DNA of 64,000 nt from Batrachochytrium dendrobatidis JAM81. Taxonomy: Eukaryota; Chytridiomycota; Chytridiomycetes; Rhizophydiales. The notes beneath the pieces were generated by a model. It was not told where the DNA came from, ran no database searches, and was given only the letters and a program-made list of their open reading frames with translations. The stretch is taken from the NCBI RefSeq assembly GCF_000203795.2, contig NW_006281105.1:1240001-1304000 (forward strand). Direction: 5' to 3'. This document shows positions 35,203-47,446 of this stretch, in pieces. How positions within the stretch are numbered: the stretch's first letter is position 1; the number at the start of each line of letters is the position of its first letter. The translations under genes and the position numbers were made by a program.

Positions 35203-36070
35203 CTATGATTCAATCGTTGTAGCATTTCCATTTCTATCTGTAGCCGATATGGTACTGTTTCCTGCGCCGTCTTCATCACATCCACACTTCCACATATCTC
35301 CAACTTTAGAGCAATCGAATATGGGTTTATGTAGCCGTTTGTTGACGACATTATGCACCGTGCAAGCCCATTGGGATAGTGCTTCACGATCTGTTACTAT
35401 GGGAGGATGAGCTTGTAAAATAATTTTAAAATGAGATGCACAGTCACCACATGGATAGAGACGAGCAAATAGGTAGATAAAGTCCTTGATTGCAGTTTGT
35501 TCATCCTTGGTTGGATTGTAAGGAAATTTGCCTGCCATGGTATGTAAAAGTCGCCATGCTGATCTACCCAACTCAGCTCTACGTTGAAATGTTTAGATTA
35601 ACCCAATGCAACGGCAGATTTAAAAATGAATGCACAAGAAAGCATAATCTGGTTAGCCAACTAATAACCAGAAAAACTCGATCCAACATCACCCATATAA
35701 AAAGGTTATATGCAGGTTGATTTTTGATAGAAATGACAGTTCAATCCACATAAAAGTGCTACTCAATCAAATCGACTTACTTGAGAGTTTCGTTGCTCAT
35801 TTTGCCCATGATTACCTTGCCAGGCAATCGCTCATGTGGTTTTGTGACTTCCACAATTGATTTCCACCATCCGAGCGGTTTGTCTTGCAAAGGCATCTGC
35901 TCCTGTGGATCAACCAATGACTGCATACTGTAGACACTTGCTCCATATTGCTCATGCATTGATGTATCCAAACCAGAACCATCAGAATCATCCATGCTAA
36001 ACGAGACTGCAATGGTCAGAATAGCAATCAAAAAAACAAAAAGTAGTATAAAGCGTCGTTTTGCAGTCAT
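35203..36070 (-). CDS. ERV2: FAD-linked sulfhydryl oxidase of the ER, Erv2-like
   Basis: Erv2 makes disulfide bonds in the endoplasmic reticulum with FAD and oxygen. Two exons (35781-36070, 35203-35578) sum exactly to 222 codons. The N terminus MTAKRRFILLFVFLIAILTI is a basic, hydrophobic signal anchor, which separates it from the mitochondrial Erv1. The catalytic domain has LPGKVIMGKMSNETLKAELG, GRSAWRLLHTMAGKFP, the active CxxC in LYPCGDCASHF, HNVVNKRLHKPIFDC and a C-terminal shuttle cysteine pair in WKCGCD. The intron sits exactly at ETLK|AELG. Length and order match yeast Erv2. Confidence 0.92.
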
Positions 36071-36819
36071 CCTACACAATCTAGACTGTCTTGAACAAGT
36101 AGTTGAAAAAAGCCAACGAGTTACTCGTCCAGGTAGCTGAAGATAAAAAGGTCAAGTTCAAACCCGGCAATACACATGTTGTGTAGACAAGCCACTTGCT
36201 ACTGCAATCCTGAAACAACTTAGACTCGCCCTATAATAAAGCATCTAGTATAGATTTCTACTCATCTTGCTTGTACTACCTGCACTGGAACGTATTTTAT
36301 CACCCCTTGTACAATGATTTAATATCATACTTTTCATCCAACACCAAATGAATGAATCTGCTACACATTACACGTCCAACTTCAACTTGTCCTTTACATT
36401 CGTGTTCACATATAAAACACTATTGCTTTGAAATGACTTGTGACAATAAGCAACAATTAATCATGTATTGTGCTACTGACATGGCCATGTTTAGTGGTTT
36501 AAACACAATATTCATCATATAATACAAACTGTAGTTTTGAATAGACTTTTCTCATTTGACATCACCATACATTGTACAATCACCAGATTATCGTCATCCA
36601 GATATTAGATTTGACTGTTTTCAAACTCTACAGACTTTTGAATCCTAAAGCCTTGGATGCATTTGCGTTCTAGTTCAGCAAATACTGTACATTTCAAGAA
36701 TGCAACTCTATATGGCAATCACAAAAATCAACCAATTTGATCAAGAAGCTTCAATGATCATATTGTGAAATGATCGACATGTATTCTTGTTTAAACCAAA
36801 AGATATTATACGATGTTCA
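36071..36819. other. Intergenic region with a decayed MITE-like copy
   Basis: Between the ERV2 promoter and the 3' end of the receptor gene. About 36405-36750 aligns loosely with the MITE family (TTCGTGTTCACATATAAAACAC at the left; CAAACTGTAGTTTTGAATAGAC and GCGTTCTAGTTCAGCA inside). The right terminal repeat is not clear. No gene is seen. Confidence 0.4.
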
Positions 36820-39159
36820 TTATATATTACTTGTAAGATGTAGATTCATGCTAAGCATTGGAGAGCATGGTGAAGCAAAATGGCTTTCCAGTGGAGATCT
36901 TAGTGGAATAATCTCACTATCAACTGAAGACTGTGACATGACTGGAGTGTTGAATATACCCATAAGATTATCTGCAGGAGTATGTGTTGGGCCAAACCGC
37001 AAAACCATTGGGCAGCGATTAAATTCCATGGATCTTCGTGCCATATCATGAAATGATGGTGATATGTTCACTGGGACATCATGGTTTTCATTGGATTGAA
37101 ACATGTCACCACCACCGAGATCGGGTAAAGAAATATTCATATTGTGAGATCCAGAGGTGCGATCAAATGAATGTGCATGATTTAACGCTATGATATCAAA
37201 AGTGGGAGATGCTGGTCGCTGTGGTGTAGCAGTAGAAGCATTGGATGGTTTGAGCATTTTCTGTTTAGCTTGTGTGATGGCTGCCACATTTTGTTTTTGG
37301 GTTTGTAAAAATACAAGAAAGTTGATGAAGCCTCGCATTGGTGATACAATGCTCTGGAGGAGTGCAAGAGCAAAAACTGGCTGTTTTGTAAATGCAGTTG
37401 TCAAACGATTGATAGCAGAGGGTGTCCATGCAATCACAAAGCCAATAGTATAAAGTAGCATCCGTCGTGCCATGAGTTGTGTAGCCATTTGAGCTGCAGT
37501 GTATCTTGCTTTGGCAGTAACATGTTGCTGAGATTGGCGCAGCTTGATCCATGTCAACACATATGCAATGGAGTTGAATGAGAAAATAAAAAACAGTTCT
37601 GCGTAGAAAAAGTATATTTGATAATCTGATAGCTCGCTCGGAATCCAGCACCATCTAGAGTAATGCATTGAATTTCAAACAGTTATAATATACCGCAGAA
37701 TAAGAGAATCCATGGAATGCAAAAGACTTACTGTTGCGCATCCTGATATAGACGTGTAGGTACTGGTGGCAAGTTTATGTCATGGCTAGGAGTGTCTACT
37801 TTGTAAAATATGGGAAGAATACTAAGCGGTAAAGGAATACAAAAACAGAGAGCAATCATCACCCAGGCATGCTTGTGCAGCACAGATACTGATCCAGAGA
37901 AAAAAACAATATACACGGCATTAAGAGTCATGGACAGTGAAATGAATATGGATGCAAGCGTGCCTTCTTGAATCATGGCTGCCTGTATTTGGCAAATAGC
38001 ACTGTCAATGCCAGCATTGGGTCCTGCCTGACCAACTAATTTACTAGCTAGATATGGCCACAAGAAAATAAAACTATTGTGAGTATTGAATCTGACTACC
38101 CAAGCAGTATGGTTTCGAGCGAATGAGCTCTAGATACACAGATGGATAAATGGTAAACAAATCCTAGCGAATTAAAAAATAAAGTGGAATAATAACAACC
38201 CGAGCAGCATGGTGGCAATACAATGTCAATAATCATACTGATGTCAACCTGACAAACTCGGTCAATTACACGAAATGAAGGACGAGTTTGAAATCAAAGG
38301 AACTCGATAGCTGCTTGACAGCAGCGAAAAACCAGCTCATTGGATGGAATAAATAGTCCTGTCTGCATGTATTAAAATGACCGCAAACACCAATTACCTG
38401 CATCGATAAAATCCGCAACTGCCAATGCGGTGACCAGTCTTCCAGTTGGATTTGAGAATGATTTGGAGGATTTAATGAGCATCTAATTAGCAAAAAGCTA
38501 TATTAATCAACTAAACTGTATAATGGTGGCCATGCAAGCATTCGATAGCACAAAATGAGTCTAATGAACATTGAAAAGTGGATGACATCAAAGCCTCGAA
38601 TCGGCCATTTCTCTAAATATCCGCATAATTCAATCCAACTTGGTTGCCAAACATTACATCAGGATTTGGCATAAGCAACCAAACCTCATGCAATCTCAAG
38701 AATTCGCTCGAGGCAATGCATAATCCAAAGCATGCTTTGTTTGTCAAAGCCTCGAGTACCAAATTTTGGCTCTAAGCTAATAGCTAGCATATTAGTCTAG
38801 TTTGTTTAATAATGAACCGAGTGTTCATTGCCATTTTGGAGCATACTAGACTGTAAGTCGAGTTGGTAGGGGTATTGTTCCTAATAAACATGGATGCCCA
38901 ATTGCATGATCAAAATGCATCCCTAGAAATGCACATGTCATTGATCCCTACATTCTTGGCAAAGAGTGCACCAAATAGCACAACTATAATAAGCATAGTC
39001 TAGGAAGCAAGAATTGACTCAACATGCCGCATGTATACATACATATGAAATTCCAAAAACGCCCAGCAGACCAATAACTGCTGATATCTGAGTAAAAATC
39101 TGCAAGACAAGTCTGTCATGGTCGCCGAATGAAGTGGTTACGGTCGAGTTATATAACAT
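36820..39159 (-). CDS. Seven-transmembrane receptor, cAMP-receptor/Git3-like GPCR
   Basis: From MLYNSTVTTSFGDHDRLVLQ (ATG at 39157-39159, with a possible N-glycosylation site NST) exons can be chained into a 7TM protein. TM1 spans IFTQISAVIGLLGVFGISYT and LIIVVLFGALFA, loop 1 is KSFSNPTGRL, and TM2 starts VTALAVADFIDA. TM3 follows CQIQAAMIQEGTLASIFISL, then HKHAWVMIALCFCIPLPLSI, then YQIYFFYAELFFIFSFNSIA. A cytosolic loop with KARYTAAQ precedes RRMLLYTIGFVIAWTPSAIN and FALALLQSIVSPMRGFINFL. The pattern (CQIQA before TM3, W-P in TM6) fits class E/Dicty_CAR or fungal Git3-type receptors. The last 130 residues form an S/P-rich cytosolic tail. Exon joins between TM2 and TM3 (about 38090-38400) are uncertain; one would need a 26-base intron. 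The ligand is unknown. Confidence 0.75.
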
Positions 39160-39706
39160 ATGAGCTATGAATTATGAATGGTGTGATTTGAATTGAATTG
39201 ATCCAGACTGATGAATATTGGGTTGTGCTGACAACTACTGCTGGTCTAAAGATGCAAGTCAGCACAAGAAATACTAAGAATATGTACTGAAACAGCAAGA
39301 AGGTTTCAGCAATTCAAGCGCCAGGGAGTAGTCAAATTGTAATGTCGAGAAAACAAAAACTTGCGATTTTAACGCAATTGTATAAACATCTGAAACCCAC
39401 ATGAATTTCGATTAACAAATTCAAGTAAACCGGACAGCCGTAATTTTCGCTTAATAAATAGTAATTTTACATCGAGTATGCAGTTAAACCCTCTAAATTA
39501 GCCATTGTTCGTCTGGTTTGTCCATTCTTCAACAATGCTCACTACGGGTTTCTATCAAGTTTAAGCTTTGATTGCACCCAACAATCACTACAGCAGCTTT
39601 ATCTGCTACATGCCATCACAAAACTACCAGTAAAATGGAAATGTCACCGGTATAGTACCTAAAGTGAACCAAGTATTTTCATTCAGCAGACACCTTGAAT
39701 CCAACT
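39160..39706. other. Intergenic region between receptor gene and ARPC3
   Basis: This 547-base stretch holds the receptor promoter and the 3' end of ARPC3. I see no gene, terminal repeat or RNA structure in it. Confidence 0.45.
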
Positions 39707-40427
39707 CTATACTGAAGTTCCGATTCCAGGCAAGTTCATAAACTTTCTCTTTGAAAAGCACATCCACCATTTGCTTGGCTTGTCCTCCTCATACACTCGC
39801 AGAACCAGCCGCAAAGAAACCTCTTGGCGCAGCTGGGTTAGATACTGCTTCATCAAATCTGCATCAGGTCGAGTTGTGGGTTTCTCGTACATGGCATTCA
39901 AGGGAAAGTTTGCATCGCCTGGAATAGCAAAGTTTTGCACTGCGTGTGTAGCAAGAACCTTTTGTCCCTCGATCAGATTGGGTAGTTTGGATAGTTTTCC
40001 AAGGCACTCTTGGATATACAGCATAATATAGATGAGCACTCGGTCTGCACCACCCTTGATCTCAAAGTTACGAAAAAAGTTGTTTGCTCGGTAAAGCGAA
40101 ATAGCCTCGTCAATAATATCATCTGCATCAGGATTTGCTAGATGGTTGACCGAATGGCAGTATTCAATACAACAAAAAGGATTAGAAATTCATATTTAGC
40201 CCAGTCTTCAAACCTATACGTCCATCTGAAATGGCTTGAATATTTACCTGGTGGAAGTGCAGGGCCTCGACTTTTTGTTTTGAAGGGTAGCATAGACATA
40301 TTTCCGATCGTGCGGACAGTTTGGTCGTCATTAAACGAAGAATGATACGCCTAGTATTAGTGCATTTTCAAATGTTAACAAGTCGCACTCATCCACTGGA
40401 CTCGGACTATAGAATACCTACAGGCAT
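39707..40427 (-). CDS. ARPC3: Arp2/3 complex subunit 3 (p21-Arc)
   Basis: ARPC3 is a structural subunit of the actin-nucleating Arp2/3 complex. Three exons (40422-40427, 40248-40350, 39707-40137) sum exactly to 180 codons, giving 179 residues as usual. The first coding exon has only six bases (ATG CCT); its donor GTAGGT and the next exon AYHSSFND restore the invariant family start MPAYHS. Further landmarks are IGNMSMLPFKTKSRGPALPP, ADDIIDEAISLYRANNFFRN, DRVLIYIMLYIQECL, GDANFPLNAMYEKP and DKPSKWWMCFSKRKFMN. Confident. Confidence 0.95.
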
Positions 40428-41415
40428 GATTACAGAAGATAGCAACGCTTAAAAGTGAAAGTACGCAATATAGATAACGAATCCAATAAACAAGACTAAA
40501 GTATGCATTTCCCAGTCATCCATAAGAGCAAGTAGTAATCAATAGATTCGCATATACAAACATTAGTACAGTTCATGTATTGAATAGGCTGGCAAGATTA
40601 AGCCCATGGAAAAGAGCTGCAGATATCCAAGTACTAGGGTTTGAAGCCTAAATAGAAGCACTTTATTGGAACTACACTGGTTGTATGCACTCAAGATGCA
40701 CGGGATAGAAGCCAGCCAACACCTTGTTCCACCAAACTATCCTACACCAAGGTCATTATATGCTACAACTGTATAACAATGCAACAGCAGGTACCGTCAA
40801 AACTTGATGTATTTTGCAGCAATTACAGTTGGCAAAAGGTGGCAAGCAACCAATATAACCAGAGGATAAGAGAGTCAAACCATTTCGGATACAAGACACT
40901 ACAGTTGCACAACCAAGTAGAGTACAAGAGTAATACAGTCCTACCAACAATCAACGAGTTTCTGGAAAAGACGAGCAGGCCCAATAACACAACGACAAGC
41001 GATATGATCTCGGGTGAGAACGAAAACAACGTGGTCATCAAGCTTCAAGAGGCAAAGTTGCGTGAATGAATTCCTGGCCAAATGGAACCTTATCGAGATT
41101 CCATCAATCGCTGTGTTGGGTTGCACTGGCTAGAACTTGTTTTATTCCAACTGCATGTTCAAGCCAATTCATGTTACAGTTCAATAGCACAACTATCCCA
41201 AATCTCAACCATGTATAAAAATATAGATGGTGTATAAACTAGTCCAAAAATATATGTATAGCTAATCCAAAACTATGTGGACAATTGAGTCATAAATGGC
41301 ATATTATAGTATGGCCGTATTACCATAAATTGAAATAAAGATACAGTTGTACTGCAAAACATCAGTCTTCAGATCCAATACTCTGGCAAAGTATCTTGCC
41401 AAACTTTGAAGCTGC
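40428..41415. other. Intergenic region, possible small ORF
   Basis: About 990 bases between the ARPC3 start and the end of the PROPPIN gene. A + strand open frame at 40779-41069 (up to 96 codons, C-terminal part N/T/S-rich, ending VVIKLQEAKLRE) has no recognisable family and no splice partners; overlapping minus-strand frames are equally long. I treat it as unproven. No MITE copy is recognised. Confidence 0.3.
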
Positions 41416-43414
41416 TCATGGCTCTTTATAAAACCTATAGAACGCCTCGCGAGCACATTCTCCGCCTTTTTTGGGTTCAAATGAAAATAGGAAATATCCA
41501 CCGTTAGAACACAGAGCAATAACTGCGTTTTCTCGATCTGAAATGGCGGATGGCTGTTTGTGATGCGCGCTAGACTGATGTTGCGAAAACCCTCCTAGTA
41601 AATCTATCTCGCTTTGGTTTGTCGAGGCTGGAAACATCTCAAACATAATTGGTACGTGAGAAAACGAGACTGTACATCGGCATTCAACTGGGAGTGTACA
41701 ATGAGCAAAGCTCCAATCACTAGAAAAGTATTTGGGTAAATATGATGATATAGGGGATAGGATTGAATGTCGATTGGCTCCTGTAGAAGTACTCTGATAT
41801 CCAGTGGCTGATCTGGAAACAGAGGGAGAAATGGATGGTGCAGCAGAATCAGAATAGGGTATGGGCTGGGTATTTATAGAGCGATGTGATATGGAAATGT
41901 CGTTGGATCGAAAAAATTCGTGCATCTGAGATGGTTCTGTAGCTATTCTTGTGCGCTGAAAGACCTGAGAATTGCCACTTTGACTTGATGATGTGGACGG
42001 TAAACATACTGATGATCGTTGAGATGAATCAAGTTTAAAGCCAGATCCATCATGATTGTTCATTTTTGTTTGATTGTATCCAAGATTTGGTATTACTGAT
42101 CCAAGCACTTCACTATTTGAATCATCTGATTTTGGATTGCTAGCCATTTCTCCATCACCAGACAGATTGAAGATGTGTAATGTGCCCTTGTCACTCGCTA
42201 CACATATACGCGTGGATACAGAATTAAATACAATTGAATAAATCTCTGCGTAATCTACACCACGTCGCAACTCGTTCAAAAGTGTAGATGTGCGACAGTC
42301 AAAGATGCGAATGAGTGTACCACGCTCTGATGCAGAGGCCACAAGTGATCCCTGTCCAGATACCGCCAAACATGCAATTTGTGTCGAGTGCGCAGCGATG
42401 ATACCAGTCAACGGAACTGGTTTTGAACTGTGTAAAGCCGAGTTGGATCCTACAGGTATCTCAACTATTTGGATTTGTCCCTTTGATCTTGCTGGAAATG
42501 CAAGCACAACTGGCATTTCTGTAGATGATGAGATTCCAAGGATAGGATGGTTGTTCCAGCTGCACTCATATTCGTGCATTTTATGCGGAGATGGTTCTAA
42601 TGAAAACACAAACACCTTTGTCGCCAGTATGATGATGATTCTTGAGATATTGAGATTACACATAGTTAGTAAAAGTGGTCTTGTCAAATCCTTCATTTTT
42701 ATGGACAACATAGTCAAGATTGATTATTGAATATCTATATTGGGAGTACCTGTCTTTACGAAGTCGCACATCCTTGATCTCAACAGACATTTCAATCTCT
42801 GCTACAATCCGCTGTGTCCAATCATCCCATAAAACTACCACATTGGGTGGATATTTTGGGACTCTCCCTCCCCCAACAAGAGCCATTAGATTTGTAGAAT
42901 AATGCAGGGCAACAATAGCAATTCCCCCTGGTTTTTGATCCATACCAAGCTGCTTTATCTCACCGGTAGGATTATTTTTTAATCCGGTTTGATTGGAGTG
43001 GTTAGTAGTGGTGGATAAGGAAGTCGCTGGGATTGAGCTTGGTATACAGGCATCATCTGGACCAAGAGGAACATCATGTATGACTTCAAGGTCTTCAAAC
43101 AGTGAAGAATCGATAGATGCCAATGGTTCAGATTTAGCTGTAGTTTCGGTTGAAAAAGGTAATGAAGATAAAGCAGTGGTGGTCAAAGAGGAATCATTGT
43201 CTATAGCAGCATTCAGTTTTGCCGACTCGAGCGAGCCGAGCAGCAATGGATTGCGTTCTCGTTTTAGCAACAGCCTGAATGGGTTGGAACGAAACAGCTG
43301 GAAACCAGTAGTTGTGCCAATGGCAAAGTAAGAGCCGTCGTTGTTGAAGTTGGCATAAAGCAGACCCTTTGCAGTAGACGGTAACTGTTGCTGTCTTGAA
43401 GTGGCCAGATGCAT
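41416..43414 (-). CDS. HSV2: PROPPIN WD-repeat protein, HSV2/WIPI3-WIPI4-like
   Basis: PROPPINs bind PI3P and PI(3,5)P2 and act in autophagy and endosome traffic. Two exons (42750-43414, 41416-42640) sum exactly to 630 codons. The beta-propeller shows LLYANFNNDGSYFAIGTTTG, the WIPI3/4-type motif VGGGRVPKYPPNVVVLWDD, then SASERGTLIRIFD and the lipid-binding LRRG (LLNELRRGVDYAEIYS). The blade with LPKYFSSDWSFAHC is also typical of this branch. At 629 residues the protein is much longer than WIPI3 (about 345) because of two serine/asparagine-rich insertions: about 80 residues in the second blade and about 125 between HIFNLSGDGE and LPKYF. These loops are probably disordered. Atg18 is the less likely alternative. 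Confidence 0.88.
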
Positions 43415-43503
43415 AATAAGCACAACAGCAGCACGCTGGAAAGTCCAATTTGACCATCAATACACACCCTCAGGCACTGAAATAGTTTATTCGAATCTCG
43501 ATA

Positions 43504-44336
43504 TTATCCAAACAGCGACCAATCCACCACTTCAAACTGGCATAACATGTCCACAAACGCATCAATCGACAGTATGCAATCTGGAATTCCCTCAAACTGC
43601 GCTCGGCTGCTACTTGTTGCTCCCATCTCTACTGTTTGGTTGTATGTAATCACTACATCTGTCGATGCACGACCCAACTGTATTAGACCCATATATACTG
43701 CAACAGTGTTGTATGCATCTGCGCCTCTCTCATTATATTTGGCTATTTGCTGTGTTCCCGCAATCACTGTGGCTTTGGCTCCTTGGCTAGATACACGTTG
43801 ATTGTATACGAGTTTAGTATGTTGACAATGGATGAAAATCCTCAATACATTGTGTGCAACTCAGTCATGATATATTTACATGGTGCTTGAAAGCATGGTC
43901 TCTGGAATGGTTCGCTCCAATACAATACGAGTATGGTTTGGATCGGCCTCGTTATCTCTAGACAACTGCTCAAAATGATATCTAAAAAAATATTGGTCTT
44001 GACATACAAGCAATACATATCGCAAACTCAAAACGGCATCACCTTGCTGCAGATTGGATATCTGTTGCATCTTCGTCTGGTTCAAGTAGGTCAAACATAA
44101 TATTGCTTTCTGCCACTTCAGCGACAAAGACTTCTTGGTGATCCGGAACATCTCTGAACTGGCTGGAATTATACATGCCATGTATATCTTGTCAGTGGGG
44201 TTGGATGACTTGCTAAGGATTCAATCTATTAAAGTATTACTACCAACCTCACATCATGGAATCCATCTGGTATTGCTCCTTTAATTGCACCCCCAAATAG
44301 TGGTTGTACCAATGTGTGCATTTGGATCGAGGGCAT
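43504..44336 (-). CDS. MOG1: Ran-binding nuclear import factor Mog1
   Basis: Mog1 binds Ran and promotes nucleotide release, supporting nuclear import. Four exons (44248-44336, 44043-44162, 43880-43981, 43504-43786) sum exactly to 198 codons. The N terminus has PLFGGAIKGAIPDGFHDVSQ, then FRDVPDHQEVFVAEV and IMFDLLEPDEDATDI, matching the conserved Mog1 surface (GGAIxxxxPxxFxDxSxxRxVPDxQEV). The middle has QFHxE-like YHFEQL, and the end reads FEVVDWSLFG, close to the yeast ending. Length is normal. Together with RanGAP at 2886-4388 it is the second Ran-cycle gene in the window, 40 kb away. Confidence 0.92.
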
Positions 44337-44463
44337 TGTTTGAGCAAACCACCTAGAGCAATATCAATGAAGAAGCTGCTTGAAAAATATTCGATTCTCG
44401 AGTAAAGTTCAAAATTCATCATTAATGTTTGGCGTTTCTATTGATATCCTGAATTCTCACAGT

Positions 44464-44818
44464 CGTATTCATGTAAAATGGAATGCTTGTCTTGCAGTGA
44501 CTTTCCTTTGGAGTGTGCAATCATTAAATATTTAGTGTATTGCTAGAAATTGGTTTGAATCGACACTCAATTCGTTGAATCATAATGCACAACATCAAAC
44601 TATACATTTCCTCTTTTAACATTGCCAAGTTTGAAATCAGATCCATTCATTTCAATTCAGATTCAACCATTCTTGAACTCTATACGACTCCTGTATTCAA
44701 TATATCTGATACACTCGCGTTCTAGTTCAAGAACAATGATTGCGGTTTTGGAAATACAACTGTTGTTTTCATATCAGTCAACTTTGACACTGTGCTTCAT
44801 TTTACGTGAGTATGGTCG
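44464..44818. mobile_element. MITE-like element, copy 4 (about 355 bp)
   Basis: The left end CGTATTCATGTAAAATGGAATGC and the right end GTGCTTCATTTTACGTGAGTATG are inverted copies. The inner part contains CATCAAACTATAC and GCGTTCTAGTTCA as in the 17.6 kb copy. The right terminal repeat overlaps the 3' end of the Trs65-like coding region and supplies its last codons and stop. Confidence 0.65.
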
Positions 44819-47446
44819 TAATGCATGCGCTCAACAAACACTTGCAGCGCTTCCTTGATTGTAGTTCGAGTACCCGAATCCGTGTCAAGAACCTCAATAG
44901 GTGGGAGTTTATGCACTTGTCCCTTGATGACAATATAGTGTAGATTGGCAAGGTGACACGCATTGGGTGGAATTGGACTATAAATGAATATATCATAAAG
45001 ATTAGTTTTGCTATTCGCTTTACCATCTTAAGCATCAGTATGAATCTTTAAAAAACTATAGGCCATACTTTAAATCAATGCGATTTTCTAAACATGCAAT
45101 CGACACCTCTTCATGCTGCTGGCTAATATACTTTTCCACCAGATCATCATTGTCCCAATGTAATCTGGGAAACAAATCTCGACTAAGTATTAAATATGTG
45201 TTAGTATTCCTATTTGATAGAATTTGACAATACACATTATTTATAAATCATCACACCTTGGTCCTTTGGTCAGCTCAGAAAACTGTGATGGCATGGGAAT
45301 CAACAGTGACAAATTATGCTCCTTATCAGAGTGATTGACAATTAAAACCTGTACTCTAAACACCCGTCGCAAAACAATAGTCGACATGACTAAAATGTGA
45401 TTCATTTTAAACCAAAATGAGTTGGGCAGTATCAAGCTTTCTATACATACATGATGTATAACATGTCATGACACTTACCGTGAAATGAAAACTCGAGACC
45501 AGATTTACTTGTCAATGGATCCAATTGTATACCACGAACGGCTTGACCAAATTCAAACTGTCTACCATGAAATGCTGGCGCACCAATATAAAACGGAAGT
45601 TCTCCCTGCGAACCAACTCGCAGCTTTACATACCAAGTAGAGGCAAGCTGTTGATCGCAGCTTCCAGAAACGTGCGGTCTACTATGAATCAGTATAGATA
45701 TCAAACGCATTCGATCTATGATTTGTGATCGAAACGTGCGATCATAGGTTTGAGGAAATGTAGGACTCGTCGATGAAGAGAAACTACCCGCTTGAGAATG
45801 GTTTGCACTATTTGCAATATGAGTGTGTGGTACGTTTAGATTTTGATCAATTAGTACTACATTGTACAACAAAAGAAGCTGATCGGACTCTTGAATTTGA
45901 ATGGGAAGCTACACAGTAAAGATCGATATGATGCGATTGCATCAGGCACAATAAAGTCAATATCGCGCTATATCAACATCACATTTTAAGCCACTACATT
46001 ATTCTTACCATTGATGAATGAGAAACAGGATGAATCAACGCATTCACCATTTGCACTTGAACACTCTCTACCTCTGTAGAAAATTTACCTCGAAATTCTG
46101 GATTCTTTTCAATCAAAATAGTAAGAAGCATGGTGTTTTTTGAACCAGAACTCGTGGTATTGATAGAAACTGACAATGTTGGAATAACTGTCAAAGTAGT
46201 AATGGATGTGTGACTAAATGCTGGTAATGTGGGCTGGGTCAATCGTTTGTGATGGTTTGATAAAATGAATGTAGGTGGCTGATCAAATAGTACATCTGTA
46301 AACCCAAATATTAATCATGACCAATAAAGTTAAAAATAATAGATCCATTGTGAATGTGATTCAGTAATGGAATAAAACATCAAACACTTACCACTATCAA
46401 GGTTTTCAAATATATTTACACCATCAAAGTCTTCGGGGTTGCAAATCGGACCACCGAGTGCAACTTCTTCGTCATATTTTGTAATAACCTGACTAATTGT
46501 TGCAGACAAATTAACCTTGTTGGTTTTGGATCGGGTCAATTTTGTTCTGCCAATATCTGCATATCAAAAACAGTCCATGTCAACAATTTGATGTTTCTTG
46601 CATGCTCGTCATAGCCACAGTATTGCTACATAGATAAAGCCTAAACGTACCTAATTTTACAGCCAAAGGAAACAGAATACAAGTTCCAGATGCACAGATA
46701 ATAGGTGATTTGCATGACTTTTGAGTGGAATAAGTGTATGAAAACAACAGCTCTTGAGCGGATGATTTGGATGTATTTTGGAATTTCTGTTGCGGATGAC
46801 CAAGATTATGTAGATACGAATTAGAAGTAGCAGATGAGCGATTATCCAATACATCTCCATCTGTCATTGCGGTTGATCTTTGACTATACATGGACATCAT
46901 AGATGAAGATCTTTTTGGTCTGGTTACAGTCCCGCTCAGTCGGTTGCGCTGTGAAGTAGCGATGGGTGGGGTATTGAGCGTTGCAGACAACGAGGCTGCT
47001 TCCCCTAATGCCGCGGTTGCATTTAAACTCGACTTTGAAGTAGATGTATTGACGGATATTTTTGAGGCTGCATCTGCTGCTACTTCGCTCAGAGTAGCCA
47101 TGACATGAATCTGCACATACTTGGCTGCAAGCTCTTCCAGCTGGCTTGGTTCTAGTTTGGCTGAAGATGGTCCTACTCTAAGAGCCAGATAAAAAGCAAG
47201 TGTTTCATCTATTGTAGCCCACAAAAAAAGAGTACGATGAATGGATACTCAGCAGCCAATGAACCAAGTCGAGTGCATTCAACTAGTTCGAGGTTCATCA
47301 AGCTAAATAAATCGGATATTACCATAAAACACAGTTGAGCGGGGCTGGGCAGAAAGAATGTCGTCTGCAATTGTAGAGTTGCTTCCTGGTATTATCAGTT
47401 CGTAAGTCGCATCAGCAAGAATACTTTCAATCCAGATACGATGCAT
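44797..47446 (-). CDS. TRAPPII subunit Trs65-like protein
   Basis: Trs65 stabilises the TRAPPII complex, a GEF for Ypt31/Rab11 at the late Golgi. The gene starts MHRIWIESILADATYELIIP and has about eight exons with consistent joins where tested, for example RSTVFY|DETLAFYLALRVG. The central part is beta-rich (VLRRVFRVQVLIVNHSDKEH then NLSLLIPMPSQF), resembling the Ig-like domains of Trs65 and TRAPPC10/13. The C-terminal part has PIPPNACHLANLHYIVIKGQ followed by PPIEVLDTDSGTRTTIKEAL; Trs65 has a comparable PxxPGxCxxxEL..L.xGVxxIExVxVxDxxxxxxxDI ending. Identification rests on this pattern and is moderate. The last residues HTHVK and the stop are encoded by the terminal repeat of a MITE. An animal-type TRAPPC14 relative is the alternative. 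Confidence 0.62.
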
